The notes beneath the pieces were generated by a model, which had not been told where the DNA came from, ran no database searches, and saw only the letters and a list, made by a program, of their open reading frames with translations. The position numbers were made by a program, and so were the translations under genes. DNA of 8,018 bases from Pseudomonadota bacterium (GTDB lineage: Bacteria > Pseudomonadota > Gammaproteobacteria > Steroidobacterales > Steroidobacteraceae), in the NCBI GenBank assembly GCA_021826035.1, contig JAKBBE010000021.1, positions 1-8,018 on the forward strand, given 5' to 3'. This document shows positions 1-6,203 of this stretch, piece by piece. Position 1 is the first letter of the stretch; each line of letters starts with the position of its first letter.

Positions 1-2
1 AT

Positions 3-314
3 CGGTCGGCAGACTCGCCGCTCATGGAATCCTCCAAAGTGCCCAATTTTGGACTGCAGGCGCGACAGGTGCGAAGCCGTAAGAGGTATATTACGCGCAC
101 CTTCAGCCGCGTGTACTTCAGTCTGGGCCCGACCGGGAAAGCCTACCGGACGATCAACCAGTACACGCCGCATCGGCGATGCCGGTGGTTATGCCGAAGG
201 CACAAGGTGCGCAACTCGGGAGCCAATCGCTTCCCCTACGAGTACCTCTACGACACGTTGGGACTCGTCGAGCTCTCCGCCGTACCGGCCGACTTTCCGA
301 GAGCGATGGCCTGA
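3..314 (+). pseudogene. group II intron-encoded reverse transcriptase/maturase, C-terminal fragment
   Basis: This is the tail of a multifunctional group II intron protein, which helps the intron RNA fold and splice (maturase) and copies it during retrohoming. Counting residues from the ATG at 24, the recognisable block runs from about 29 to 96: the segment YFSLGPTGKAYR, a basic stretch RWLCRRHKVR, then RFPYEYLYDTLGL and a C-terminus ending FPRAMA. These are typical of the thumb/X domain and tail of these proteins. The frame is open to the window edge, so the ATG at 24 is not a natural start. Residues 1-28 do not look like the family's usual sequence, so the coding region may already be damaged there. 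The stop lies 12 nt before the domain V-like element, the usual arrangement for an ORF ending in domain IV. Confidence 0.8.
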
Positions 315-326
315 GACCTTGTCCGA

Positions 327-356
327 GAGCCGCATGCGGTCCCGCATGTCCGGTTC
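327..356 (+). ncRNA. group II intron domain V, shortened
   Basis: The element begins GAGCCG and ends CGGTTC, the usual closing helix of domain V, and keeps the catalytic AGC triad at 328-330. The upper helix pairs TGCGG (335-339) with CCGCA (342-346). Only two bases (340-341) remain between these strands, so the usual GNRA-type tetraloop region is missing. The total is 30 nt against the canonical 34. The tetraloop contacts a receptor in domain I, so this intron copy is probably splicing-defective. Confidence 0.7.
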
Positions 357-359
357 GAT

Positions 360-467
360 GAGCGGCGACTGGAGACGGCGTCATGGGACCTCGATTGCGA
401 CACCGCCAGACGAAAGGGGCGGCAACAGCCGAGAGGCGCCTACAACCACCGCGCCAGTCGTCGACTC
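360..467 (+). ncRNA. group II intron domain VI with bulged branch-point A
   Basis: The 5' strand at 360-372 (GAGCGGCGACTGG) pairs with 454-467 (CCAGTCGTCGACTC) over 13 base pairs, including one G-T wobble. It is interrupted only by an unpaired adenosine at 464. A single bulged A near the base of the 3' strand is the hallmark of the branch point that attacks the 5' splice site. The apical region (373-453) is unusually long for domain VI and may contain additional structure or an insertion. Confidence 0.72.
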
Positions 468-565
468 TACCCATGGTTAGGCTGGTTTGGAGCTTGCCGT
501 GACGCAACCCATTGAACGCGATGCCATCTACCGGTGTCGGCCAGCGGTGTGCGAAGGCGTAAGGT

Positions 566-1489
566 TCAGCGTACACGCCCGCAAGGCTCTCCAATCAAGC
601 ACAACCTATCCTGAAGCTTAGGTGTAACAAAGTCGAGAAATGCGCGAACCTTCAGGGGCTGCTGCTGCCGCTTGGCATGCGTGATCTGCACCGGGCACGC
701 TGGGGGTGCCCACTTGGTTAAGATCGAAACCAAGATGCCGTCGTGCAGACTGGGGGCCGCTTGATACGACCTGACGCGTGCGATTCCCACGCCCGCCACA
801 GCTGCGGCGATTGCCGCGTCGGCCGTGTTGACCGAGTAGCGCGGCTGAACGGTCTGTTGCTTTAGTCCATGGGGGCCCACGAAGGGCCAATCTCGATCCG
901 GCTCCAAGCCCTCGAATGCGATGCAGTCATGCTCCGCAAGCTCGGGAGGTGACGTAGGTGTGCCACGCCTGCGCAAATAATCGGGGCTGGCGCAAACGAT
1001 CCAACTGATTTCCCCGACACGCCGTGCGACCAGCGTGCTGTCTGGAAGGAAACCAATTCGTACTGCGACGTCGATGTGCAGCTCGACCAGATCGATCACT
1101 GCGTCGGTCAGAATAAATCGCACATTGACTTCGCGATAGGCGGTGAGAAATTCATGAATGATCGGCGCCAAGTGCAGTTTGCCGAACATGATCGGTGCTG
1201 TCACCAGCAATTCTCCGCGCGGCGCCTGATACTCTCCGGATGCGGCCCGTTCAGCTTCGCTCAGTTCTTCTAAGACACGCCGCGCCGAGGCGACAAAGGC
1301 CGCGCCCGCTTCCGTTAGCAACAGCTTGCGGCTGGTGCGGACGACTAATTGCGATCCGAGGTGTGCCTCCAGGTCCGACACGCGTCGGCTGACGGTGGGT
1401 AGTGGCACACCCAGTGCTCGCGAGGCGGCCGATAGGCTGCCGCCGTCGGCCGCGGCGACCAGGGTACGCATGGCTTCGAAGCGATCCAT
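566..1489 (-). CDS. LysR-family transcriptional regulator
   Basis: A full-length (307 aa) LysR-type regulator. Residues 1-60 form the winged helix-turn-helix; the recognition region reads AASRALGVPLPTVSRRVSDL at 21-40, followed by the wing and LTEAGAAF at 58-65. A linker helix (about 66-90) leads into the effector-binding domain beginning RGELLVTAPIMFGKLHLAPI. The C-terminal domain is of the periplasmic-binding-protein type that senses a small co-inducer. The domain normally ends near TPKLQDRL; about 11 further residues (CLIGEPCGRVR) look like a read-on extension. The start is the ATG at 1489 and gives the standard MDRFEAM opening. It is divergent from the hydrolase operon across a 222-bp gap, the classical arrangement for a LysR regulator and its target. 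The effector is unknown. The gene ends 95 bp from the intron's 3' end. Confidence 0.93.
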   Translation of the reverse strand: MDRFEAMRTLVAAADGGSLSAASRALGVPLPTVSRRVSDLEAHLGSQLVVRTSRKLLLTEAGAAFVASARRVLEELSEAERAASGEYQAPRGELLVTAPIMFGKLHLAPIIHEFLTAYREVNVRFILTDAVIDLVELHIDVAVRIGFLPDSTLVARRVGEISWIVCASPDYLRRRGTPTSPPELAEHDCIAFEGLEPDRDWPFVGPHGLKQQTVQPRYSVNTADAAIAAAVAGVGIARVRSYQAAPSLHDGILVSILTKWAPPACPVQITHAKRQQQPLKVRAFLDFVTPKLQDRLCLIGEPCGRVR

Positions 1490-1552
1490 CGTGGTTTCCG
1501 AATAACGGAAGTAAGCTTTTCGATTTTACTAGCTACTACCACTCTTCGGAAG

Positions 1553-1565
1553 GGCTTATAAAGCC
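1553..1565. repeat. short inverted repeat in the divergent promoter region
   Basis: GGCTT (1553-1557) and AAGCC (1561-1565) form a 5-bp inverted repeat around an AT-rich centre containing TATAAA (1557-1562), a possible -10-like element on the plus strand. No convincing -35 is seen at the right distance. It lies just left of the larger palindrome at 1568-1596 and may belong to the same control region. Confidence 0.3.
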
Positions 1566-1567
1566 AT

Positions 1568-1596
1568 CCTCGTGTGACGACGGTCGTCATACGAGG
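1568..1596. promoter_or_regulatory. 29-bp near-perfect palindrome, candidate operator
   Basis: The arms are centred on G1582, and 13 of 14 positions are complementary. The outer arms are CCTCGT/ACGAGG, the inner arms TGACGAC/GTCGTCA, and the single mismatch is G1574 against T1590. It sits 79 bp from the LysR start and 116 bp from the hydrolase start, where an operator controlling both promoters would be expected. It does not contain the usual symmetrical T-N11-A LysR box (the T/A pair here is T-N13-A), so another regulator or a transcript hairpin is also possible. Confidence 0.55.
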
Positions 1597-1698
1597 AAGT
1601 GTCCTCAAAACTGCTTGCTCCAAGGGACCGGATAGAGGTCATGCACGGCATTGTGCCGCTCTGCACGCTTCCAATTCCTATCTGCTGCTCTGTGCGTT

Positions 1699-1704
1699 AA
1701 GGAA
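1699..1704 (+). promoter_or_regulatory. ribosome binding site fixing the start of hydrolase 1
   Basis: AAGGAA lies 7 nt before the ATG at 1712. The frame is open upstream to a GTG at 1574, inside the palindrome, but the added residues do not resemble the family and no ribosome site precedes that codon. The ATG at 1712 is therefore the chosen start. Confidence 0.7.
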
Positions 1705-1711
1705 ACTGACT

Positions 1712-2572
1712 ATGTCCGCTCACTTCAACACCATCGACGTCGATGGTCTCAAAGTCTTCTACCGCGAAGCTGGCGCTTGCACTCGCCCGACGGTACTGCT
1801 GCTACATGGCTTCCCCAGTGCGAGCCATATGTTCCGCGACCTGATCCCCGAGTTGGCGACTCACTATCACGTCGTGGCGCCCGATTTGCCGGGCTTTGGC
1901 ATGACGGAGCAGCCGGCGCGAGAGGAGTTTGCCTACACCTTTGAGAACATCAGTAAGGTGATTGATCGCTTCACCGAAGTGCTGGGTATAGAAACATTCG
2001 CCATTTACGTATTCGACTACGGTGCGCCAGTGGGCTTCCGATTGGCGGTCAAGAATCCACGACGGGTCACTGCGATCGTCACACAGAACGGCAACACCTA
2101 TCTTGAGGGCCTATCAGACGCCTTCGCACCAGTGCAGGCGTACTGGAAGGAGCCGAATCAGGCCAACCGTGACGCGCTGCGCGGTTTCCTGTCACCTCAG
2201 ACTACGTTGTGGCAATACACCCACGGCGTTGCCGACCCAAGCTTGATATCCCCGGATGGCCGCAACCTGGATGACTTCTATCTGGCACGGCCCGGGAATG
2301 ATGAGATACAACTCGATCTGCTGCTCGACTATAAGTCGAACGTGGCGCTGTACGGCACGATCCAGGCATATCTGCGCAAGTACCGCCCACCGGTTCTTGC
2401 GGTGTGGGGGAAGAATGATCCGTTCTTTATTCCTCCGGGAGCTGAAGCCTTCAAGCGCGACGTTCCCTCCGCGGACATCCGCTTTGTCGACAGCGGCCAT
2501 TTCGCCTTGGAAACGCACGCGCACGAAATCGGAGCGGTGATGCGCGAGTTCCTCGGCAAGCATGTCGGCTGA
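1712..2572 (+). CDS. alpha/beta-fold hydrolase with Asp nucleophile (epoxide hydrolase/haloalkane dehalogenase-like), copy 1
   Basis: A 286-residue cytoplasmic alpha/beta hydrolase with no signal peptide. Visible motifs are the oxyanion motif HGFP (32-35), the strand-loop APDLPGFG (56-63), the nucleophile elbow VFDYGAP with Asp102 as nucleophile, a cap region at about 130-215, the probable acid Asp236 in GKNDPFF, and the base His263 in DSGHFALE. An Asp nucleophile is known from epoxide hydrolases and haloalkane/fluoroacetate dehalogenases, which form an ester intermediate. Canonical haloalkane dehalogenases have a Trp after the nucleophile and often an Asn in HGNP. Here these are Tyr103 and Phe34, so an epoxide-hydrolase-like or undetermined activity is more likely. 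It is first in a plus-strand run facing a LysR gene. By hand alignment it is about half identical to the hydrolase at 4004-4876. Confidence 0.92.
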   Translation: MSAHFNTIDVDGLKVFYREAGACTRPTVLLLHGFPSASHMFRDLIPELATHYHVVAPDLPGFGMTEQPAREEFAYTFENISKVIDRFTEVLGIETFAIYVFDYGAPVGFRLAVKNPRRVTAIVTQNGNTYLEGLSDAFAPVQAYWKEPNQANRDALRGFLSPQTTLWQYTHGVADPSLISPDGRNLDDFYLARPGNDEIQLDLLLDYKSNVALYGTIQAYLRKYRPPVLAVWGKNDPFFIPPGAEAFKRDVPSADIRFVDSGHFALETHAHEIGAVMREFLGKHVG

Positions 2573-2677
2573 TGATCTCCCGCTGGCATTTCGCTGCGAA
2601 TCGGATACGGGCACCACGAATCATCATTAGCGGATGGATGCGGCGCACCTCGCGTACCCGTCCCGCAGAGATGAAAC

Positions 2678-3064
2678 ATGACGAAGTCAGCTGACATCAT
2701 CCGCAGCTTCTACGAAAAGCTGAAGGCGGGAGATTCTCCTGGTGCGCTGGCACTAATGGCGCACGACATCGAGTGGATCACGATGTGGCATTACCAGGTA
2801 GTTGGCCGTGGCCCGGAGCGCGTCGCCGAGGGCTTGTTCAAGCCATTGATCGCGGAATGGTCGAGCTTCGCCCTCGAGCCCGCCGAGTTCATCGTGGACG
2901 GAGATGCCGTGGTGTCTCTTGGCCGATTTACAGGGGTGCACGGATTGACTGGCAAGAAAGTCACAGCCGGTTACGCACACGTTTGGACAATTAAGGACGA
3001 CAAGATCTCACGGTTCCGTCAGTACATCGATACGCTGGCAATCGCCGACGCACGCCGCGCATGA
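2678..3064 (+). CDS. SnoaL-like / NTF2-fold protein, copy 1
   Basis: A 128-residue protein of the SnoaL-like polyketide-cyclase/NTF2-fold superfamily: small cone-shaped alpha+beta barrels that act as enzymes or ligand-binding pockets. Seen in the sequence: an N-terminal helix with FYEKLKAGD, the characteristic ALALMAHDIEWITM (24-37), EFIVDGDAVVSLGRFTG in the sheet, and the terminal strands HVWTIKDDKISRFRQYIDT. It starts 105 bp after hydrolase 1 and its stop overlaps the next start by 4 nt, so it is probably co-transcribed and translationally coupled. The ribosome site (GCAGAGA region) is weak. An ungapped hand alignment with the protein at 6360-6749 gives about 68 identities in 128. Its substrate cannot be inferred; many family members have no known reaction. 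Confidence 0.9.
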   Translation: MTKSADIIRSFYEKLKAGDSPGALALMAHDIEWITMWHYQVVGRGPERVAEGLFKPLIAEWSSFALEPAEFIVDGDAVVSLGRFTGVHGLTGKKVTAGYAHVWTIKDDKISRFRQYIDTLAIADARRA

Positions 3065-3306
3065 GCAGGCCTCCGCTTCCCCCGTTCACGGACGAGGGTG
3101 CCATTCAGTACGAATATCGCAATGACGGCGGACAGTGGTATCGCGCCTATAGCAACGAGATCTGGCCGTTCGATGCTGAAGGGGTAATGGAACAACGGCT
3201 CGCCAGCATCAACGAACATCCAATCACCAAGGCTGAGCGGAAATTCCACTGGCCGCTCGGTCGCCGTCCCGATGGCCACCCGAGCCTAAGTGATTGCGGG
3301 CTGTGA
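3061..3306 (+). CDS. DUF1348 (NTF2-like) protein with a large in-frame internal deletion
   Basis: Only 81 residues, against roughly 150-160 for the DUF1348 family as I know it. Both ends are typical: the N-terminus MSRPPLPPFT, and a C-terminal half with GGQWYRAYSNEIWPFDAEG, ASINEHPI and FHWPLGRRPDGHPSLSD. The segment normally between them, about 70 residues carrying the central helices and sheet strands, is missing. The join falls near residues 14-17 (AIQYEYR), without a frameshift. The start ATG overlaps the stop of the SnoaL-like gene (ATGA, 3061-3064). The fold is probably disrupted, so this is likely a decayed gene that still reads through, or possibly a small protein that dimerises differently. 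Family function is unknown. Confidence 0.8.
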   Translation: MSRPPLPPFTDEGAIQYEYRNDGGQWYRAYSNEIWPFDAEGVMEQRLASINEHPITKAERKFHWPLGRRPDGHPSLSDCGL

Positions 3307-3341
3307 GCCGTACGAGTCGCATTGTGTAATGGAGAGAATTC

Positions 3342-4007
3342 ATGGCCAAACTGCTTTTCATTCAAGCCTCGCCACGTACAATTGGATCCCAGTCGCAGAA
3401 AATTGCAGAGATTTATCTCGACACTCTATGTACTCAAATCCCCAAATTAGAGGTTGATACCCTTGATTTGAGGAAAGAGGATCTGCCCGCCTTCGATGGC
3501 GACAAGGTGGCGGCCAAAATGAACCTCATGACCGGGAAGGTTCATGATGCTGACCAGCAAATTGCCTGGGATCGTATCGTCGAGGTTGCCAGCCGTTTCA
3601 TTTCGGCTGACCGCTATCTATTTTCGGTACCGATGTGGAATGGTGGTATTCCCTATCGTCTTAAGCAATACATCGACATCATTCACCAGCCGGGGCTGAC
3701 TTTTGGGTTGAATCCGGAGAGCGGCTATATTGGGCTTCTAAAAAACAAGCACGCAACGTTGGTTCTGACTTCCGGAGCCTTTGCGCAAAATCGACCCGCG
3801 CCGGCATTCGGCGTGGATCATCATTCTACGTATTTACGATCCTGGCTAAATCAGGCGGGCGTATCAGCGATCGATGAGTTGCGGTTTCAGCCGTCGTTGG
3901 TGACGCCAGACCCGGCCGGTGAATTCGAGCGCGCCAAGCAGGAGGCCGGGCGCCTGGCTCTCACACATTGGCGAGCGCTGACAGGATCGGGAGGAAAACT
4001 CCAGTGA
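3342..4007 (+). CDS. azoR: FMN-dependent NADH-azoreductase / quinone oxidoreductase (AzoR type)
   Basis: A 221-residue flavodoxin-fold oxidoreductase. AzoR enzymes are FMN homodimers that pass two electrons from NAD(P)H to quinones and azo compounds, and are linked to thiol and quinone stress. Motifs: the first strand and FMN-phosphate loop QASPRTIGSQS (8-18), a second strand ending DTLDLRKEDLPAFDG, the isoalloxazine-contacting PMWNGGIPYRLKQYID (97-112), the TSGAF segment (143-147), and LRSWLNQAGV near the C-terminal side. It is slightly longer than E. coli AzoR (about 200 aa). A good ribosome site, GGAGAG (3331-3336), precedes the ATG by 5 nt. It is fourth in the run and its stop overlaps the start of hydrolase 2. 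Physiological substrate unknown; a quinone or nitro/azo xenobiotic is plausible. Confidence 0.92.
   Translation: MAKLLFIQASPRTIGSQSQKIAEIYLDTLCTQIPKLEVDTLDLRKEDLPAFDGDKVAAKMNLMTGKVHDADQQIAWDRIVEVASRFISADRYLFSVPMWNGGIPYRLKQYIDIIHQPGLTFGLNPESGYIGLLKNKHATLVLTSGAFAQNRPAPAFGVDHHSTYLRSWLNQAGVSAIDELRFQPSLVTPDPAGEFERAKQEAGRLALTHWRALTGSGGKLQ
3989..3994 (+). promoter_or_regulatory. ribosome binding site for hydrolase 2, selecting a GTG start
   Basis: GGGAGG lies 9 nt before the GTG at 4004. An ATG at 3968 in the same frame lies deep inside azoR without a comparable site. The GTG overlaps the azoR stop (GTGA, 4004-4007) and places the protein's N-terminus where its paralogue begins, so GTG is preferred. 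Confidence 0.7.
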
Positions 4008-4876
4008 AATCCACCTTGGCGAGCACGACTTACCATCGTGTTCAGGTGGACGGCGTCGGAATATTCTACCGCGAAGCAGGTCCGAGAGACGCTCCGACGA
4101 TCGTCCTGTTGCATGGATTTCCGTCTTCATCGCGCGAATTCGACACGCTCATTCCGTTACTCGCCGCACACTATCATCTGATCGCCCCGGATCTCCCAGG
4201 CTTCGGCCATAGCGACGCACCCCAACCGTCGAGCTACACATACACCTTCGATCAATTGGCAAATACGATTGACGCATTTCTGGAAATGCTGAAGATAGAT
4301 AGATACACGCTATATCTGCACGATTACGGCGCACCGATCTTGCTTCGCATCATGCTGATGCACCCGGAGCGCGTTCACGCGCTCATCATTCAGAACGGCA
4401 ATATTTACAAGGAAGGATTGGGTGCCAAATGGAAGAAGATCGCCGAATACTGGGCCGACCCCGAGGCACATCCAGAGGTCGTCAACGCATTCCTGTCTTT
4501 CGAAGCAACCGAGCAGCGTCATCTCGCAGGTACTTCGCATCCAGAACGGTATAACCCCGATACGTGGACCGATGAATACGCACATCTCTCGAAGCGAGGG
4601 CAGCGAGAAATTCAGGCAGCCCTGCTCTACGACTATCGCAACAACGTGGAATCCTATCCGAAGTGGCAGGCCTGGCTGAGAGATAACAGACCGCCTGCGC
4701 TTGTTGCGTGGGGTGCGAACGATCCTTCCTTTACGGCGCCCGGTGCGCAGGCCTTCAAGCGTGATCTGCCCGGCGCCGAAATCCATCTGCTGGACGCTGG
4801 CCACTTCGCACTCGATGAGAAGATTGACGAGATTGCGAGCCTTATCCTCGATTTCATGGCGAGGCATCCTGGCTGA
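4004..4876 (+). CDS. alpha/beta-fold hydrolase with Asp nucleophile, copy 2
   Basis: A 290-residue alpha/beta hydrolase related to the one at 1712-2572. Motifs: VDGVGIFYREAG near the N-terminus, oxyanion motif HGFP (37-40), APDLPGFGHSD, nucleophile elbow LHDYGAP with Asp107, cap region about 135-220, probable acid Asp240 in WGANDPSF, and catalytic His267 in DAGHFALDE. As in copy 1, the nucleophile is followed by Tyr rather than the Trp of haloalkane dehalogenases, and HGFP replaces HGNP, which fits epoxide-hydrolase-like enzymes better. The two copies agree closely up to the nucleophile and diverge in the cap domain, where substrate choice is determined, suggesting related reactions on different substrates. 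It is translationally coupled to azoR and is the last gene of the run; no clear terminator follows. Confidence 0.92.
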   Translation: MKSTLASTTYHRVQVDGVGIFYREAGPRDAPTIVLLHGFPSSSREFDTLIPLLAAHYHLIAPDLPGFGHSDAPQPSSYTYTFDQLANTIDAFLEMLKIDRYTLYLHDYGAPILLRIMLMHPERVHALIIQNGNIYKEGLGAKWKKIAEYWADPEAHPEVVNAFLSFEATEQRHLAGTSHPERYNPDTWTDEYAHLSKRGQREIQAALLYDYRNNVESYPKWQAWLRDNRPPALVAWGANDPSFTAPGAQAFKRDLPGAEIHLLDAGHFALDEKIDEIASLILDFMARHPG

Positions 4877-5015
4877 ACTGGATACCACCCCGTGCTATGC
4901 GATTGCACTGCTCGAACCACTTTTTTACGGATGTAGCGCTTCAGCATGTGTTTGGCGTTTTCCAGCAGCTAGCGGTTGCTGCGAAAGTAGCGCAGTGAGA
5001 ATTAATCGGACGGTT

Positions 5016-5047
5016 GCCCGGTGGCGCGTCTCGACGGCCCGGTGGCG
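5016..5047. repeat. 11-bp direct repeat, 21-bp period
   Basis: GCCCGGTGGCG occurs at 5016-5026 and again, identical, at 5037-5047, so the two copies start 21 bp apart (two helical turns, or seven codons). It could be a tandem-repeat relic within a former coding region or a binding-site pair; nothing else distinguishes these. Confidence 0.4.
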
Positions 5048-5091
5048 ACAGTTGGTGCAGCCCGCCGTGGGCCGCCAAGCCTCTTTCGTGT

Positions 5092-5346
5092 CTATGGCGG
5101 GGCAGCGCCACTTTTGGCGCACTCCTGTAACCTCTGCGCCTCCTCGTGAGCGTCCGCGAGGCCCATGCTCAGCAAATGTCGGCGCGTGTCCCTGCGCTCA
5201 GCGATGTGCCGGTTGCGCTGGTTGTGCAGTGCTCCCGTGCGGGAGGTGTAAGGGTTCGTACATTCATACTCGCATGACTGTGCACGGCGGCCGCCAGAAG
5301 AGTGCGCAAACTCACTCGGGAGCCGTTCATCGTGACCAAGGGATGC
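5092..5346 (-). pseudogene. possible remnant of an unidentified minus-strand gene
   Basis: On the minus strand a frame stays open for 84 codons from 5346 to a TAG at 5092-5094, with no usable start near its beginning. Its middle looks protein-like, for example HNQRNRHIAERRDTRRHLL followed by a Glu/Gln-rich helix. Beyond the stop, another frame contains LLENAKHMLKRYIRKK-like sequence interrupted by stops. I do not recognise the family; a degraded mobile-element or plasmid-type gene is one guess. The open frame may also be chance in GC-rich DNA. Confidence 0.25.
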
Positions 5347-5350
5347 TCAA

Positions 5351-5815
5351 ATGACTCTCGCTGACATTTCGGATATTTCGCAGACGCTCGGCTCAGCCGC
5401 GGTCGTTGCTTCGCTCATTTTTGTGGGCATCCAAATTCGTCAAAATACGAACGCCACGAGGGCAACATCTCATCATGCAATTTCAGAAGCATTGAACCGG
5501 ATCAATTTATTCTGGGCAAGAAATGGCGATGTGACTAAATTGTGGCTATCGGGGATGCACGATAGACGCGCGCTGACAGCGGAGGAACGATGGCGCTTTG
5601 ACTCAACCGCGCGTGCGTACTTTCACGTCTGTGAGACCATGTACACACAGGCTGGTTTAGGCGTCGGCCACCTGGGAATCGTCAGAGCCGAGGAGAATGG
5701 AATCAGGACCGTCTTTTCAGCGGTCGGCATCAGGGAATGGTGGGCGGAAAACGAGTTTGGCTTTTCAACGGAATTTCGTAGCTATATCGAGAGGCTCACA
5801 ATGCCGGTCGGGTGA
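5351..5815 (+). CDS. small membrane-anchored hypothetical protein
   Basis: A 154-residue protein with one predicted N-terminal membrane segment (about residues 12-28, LGSAAVVASLIFVGIQI) followed by the polar stretch RQNTNATRATSHHAISEALN and a mostly helical soluble domain rich in Trp and charged residues. The pattern of a short hydrophobic helix, then QIRQNT and a helical domain, is one I know from many uncharacterised bacterial proteins of about this size. No catalytic motif is visible. A ribosome site, AAGGGA (5338-5343), lies 7 nt before the ATG. The gene stands alone between the decayed stretch on its left and the truncated LysR gene on its right, occupying the space where the rest of that LysR gene would have been. 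Confidence 0.75.
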   Translation: MTLADISDISQTLGSAAVVASLIFVGIQIRQNTNATRATSHHAISEALNRINLFWARNGDVTKLWLSGMHDRRALTAEERWRFDSTARAYFHVCETMYTQAGLGVGHLGIVRAEENGIRTVFSAVGIREWWAENEFGFSTEFRSYIERLTMPVG

Positions 5816-5849
5816 GGGAGCTGCGGCTGGAGTCGCCTCAACGCTCCCT
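5815..5849. terminator. hairpin after the 5351-5815 gene, possible weak bidirectional terminator
   Basis: AGGGAGC (5815-5821) pairs with GCTCCCT (5843-5849), and an inner GCGGC/GTCGC stem (5823-5827 with 5832-5836) strengthens it. It overlaps the last base of the stop codon and lies between two convergent genes. There is no T-run on either side, so intrinsic termination would be weak. Confidence 0.35.
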
Positions 5850-5880
5850 TCCCACTGGGGTGTGCGCGGGGCGGTGAGGG

Positions 5881-6174
5881 TCAGACCAATTCGAGCCGGT
5901 GAACGGCTCTTTCGTGGGGGCGTGTGCGACTGGTTGTATCCGTCTGGAAATCTTCCATGATACGCCTGATGCTACTCACACAATCTTCCCCTGCATCGGT
6001 CAATGTGAGCTTGCGCGTCGAGCGATGCAGCAGCTTGGTGCCCAGGTACGTCTCAAGCTCTGTCACCTTCCGGCTAATAGTCGGCAGCGGCATGTTCAAC
6101 GCTTTCGCCGCTGCTGTGAGGCGGCTCTTCTCGACCGTCAGCAGCACGACTGTCATGGCTTCCAATTTGTCCAT
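5881..6174 (-). pseudogene. LysR-family regulator truncated after the DNA-binding domain
   Basis: 97 residues, against about 300 for the family. Residues 1-75 are a normal LysR winged helix-turn-helix and the beginning of the linker helix: AAAKALNMPLPTISRKVTEL (21-40), then LGTKLLHRSTRKLTLTDAG. From about residue 76 (near position 5946) the sequence stops looking like LysR and ends 22 codons later. The whole effector-binding domain is missing, and no remnant of it is seen downstream, where the 5351-5815 gene lies. The HTH resembles that of the intact LysR at 566-1489 (shared MPLPT/VPLPT and S-R-x-V core). It is divergent from the second SnoaL-like gene, mirroring the left-hand module. It could still bind DNA as a small protein, but a decayed gene is the simpler reading. 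Confidence 0.85.
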
Positions 6175-6203
6175 CGACTCTTCCAGTTGGTGAAAGGCAG
6201 ACT

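Larger units (their letters stand above)
1..470 (+). mobile_element. 3' fragment of a group II intron (5' part outside the window)
   Basis: Three elements occur in the expected order: the C-terminal part of an intron-encoded maturase ending at 314, a domain V-like hairpin at 327-356, and a domain VI stem at 360-467 with a single bulged adenosine at 464. The 3' end is placed at 470 because the sequence there ends in T-A-C (group II introns usually end in A-pyrimidine) and lies six bases after the branch-point A. The 5' half of the intron and most of the reverse transcriptase would lie left of the window, so it is unknown whether the element is 5'-truncated. The shortened domain V loop suggests it is no longer active. 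Homology to the maturase family is clear only from about position 108 onward. Confidence 0.85.
4877..5350. other. 474-bp stretch without a convincing gene
   Basis: No frame here gives a protein I recognise. A plus-strand frame running from hydrolase 2 to 5354 is Arg/Cys-rich low-complexity translation and is not credible. The minus strand has a coding-like but start-less segment at 5092-5346 and further fragments towards 4930 interrupted by stops. An 11-bp direct repeat lies at 5016-5047. The region reads as decayed sequence at the junction between two gene groups. Confidence 0.5.

Noticed and set aside
154..594. 146-codon minus-strand open frame across the intron end
   Set aside because: It runs through the intron's maturase tail, domain V and domain VI, and overlaps the LysR 3' end. 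Its translation is Arg/Pro-rich without recognisable motifs.
1712..2572. Calling the hydrolases haloalkane dehalogenases
   Set aside because: The halide-stabilising Trp next to the nucleophile and the Asn of HGNP are both absent in the two copies, so a specific dehalogenase name is not supported.
2192..2617. 141-codon minus-strand open frame
   Set aside because: It is antisense to hydrolase 1 and without motifs.
4310..4888. 192-codon minus-strand open frame
   Set aside because: It lies wholly opposite hydrolase 2, which has full catalytic motifs; the minus-strand translation shows no known domain and is a shadow.
4701..5354. 217-codon plus-strand open frame
   Set aside because: Its first third overlaps hydrolase 2 in another frame, and the rest is Arg/Cys-rich with no family resemblance; GC-rich DNA readily gives such frames.
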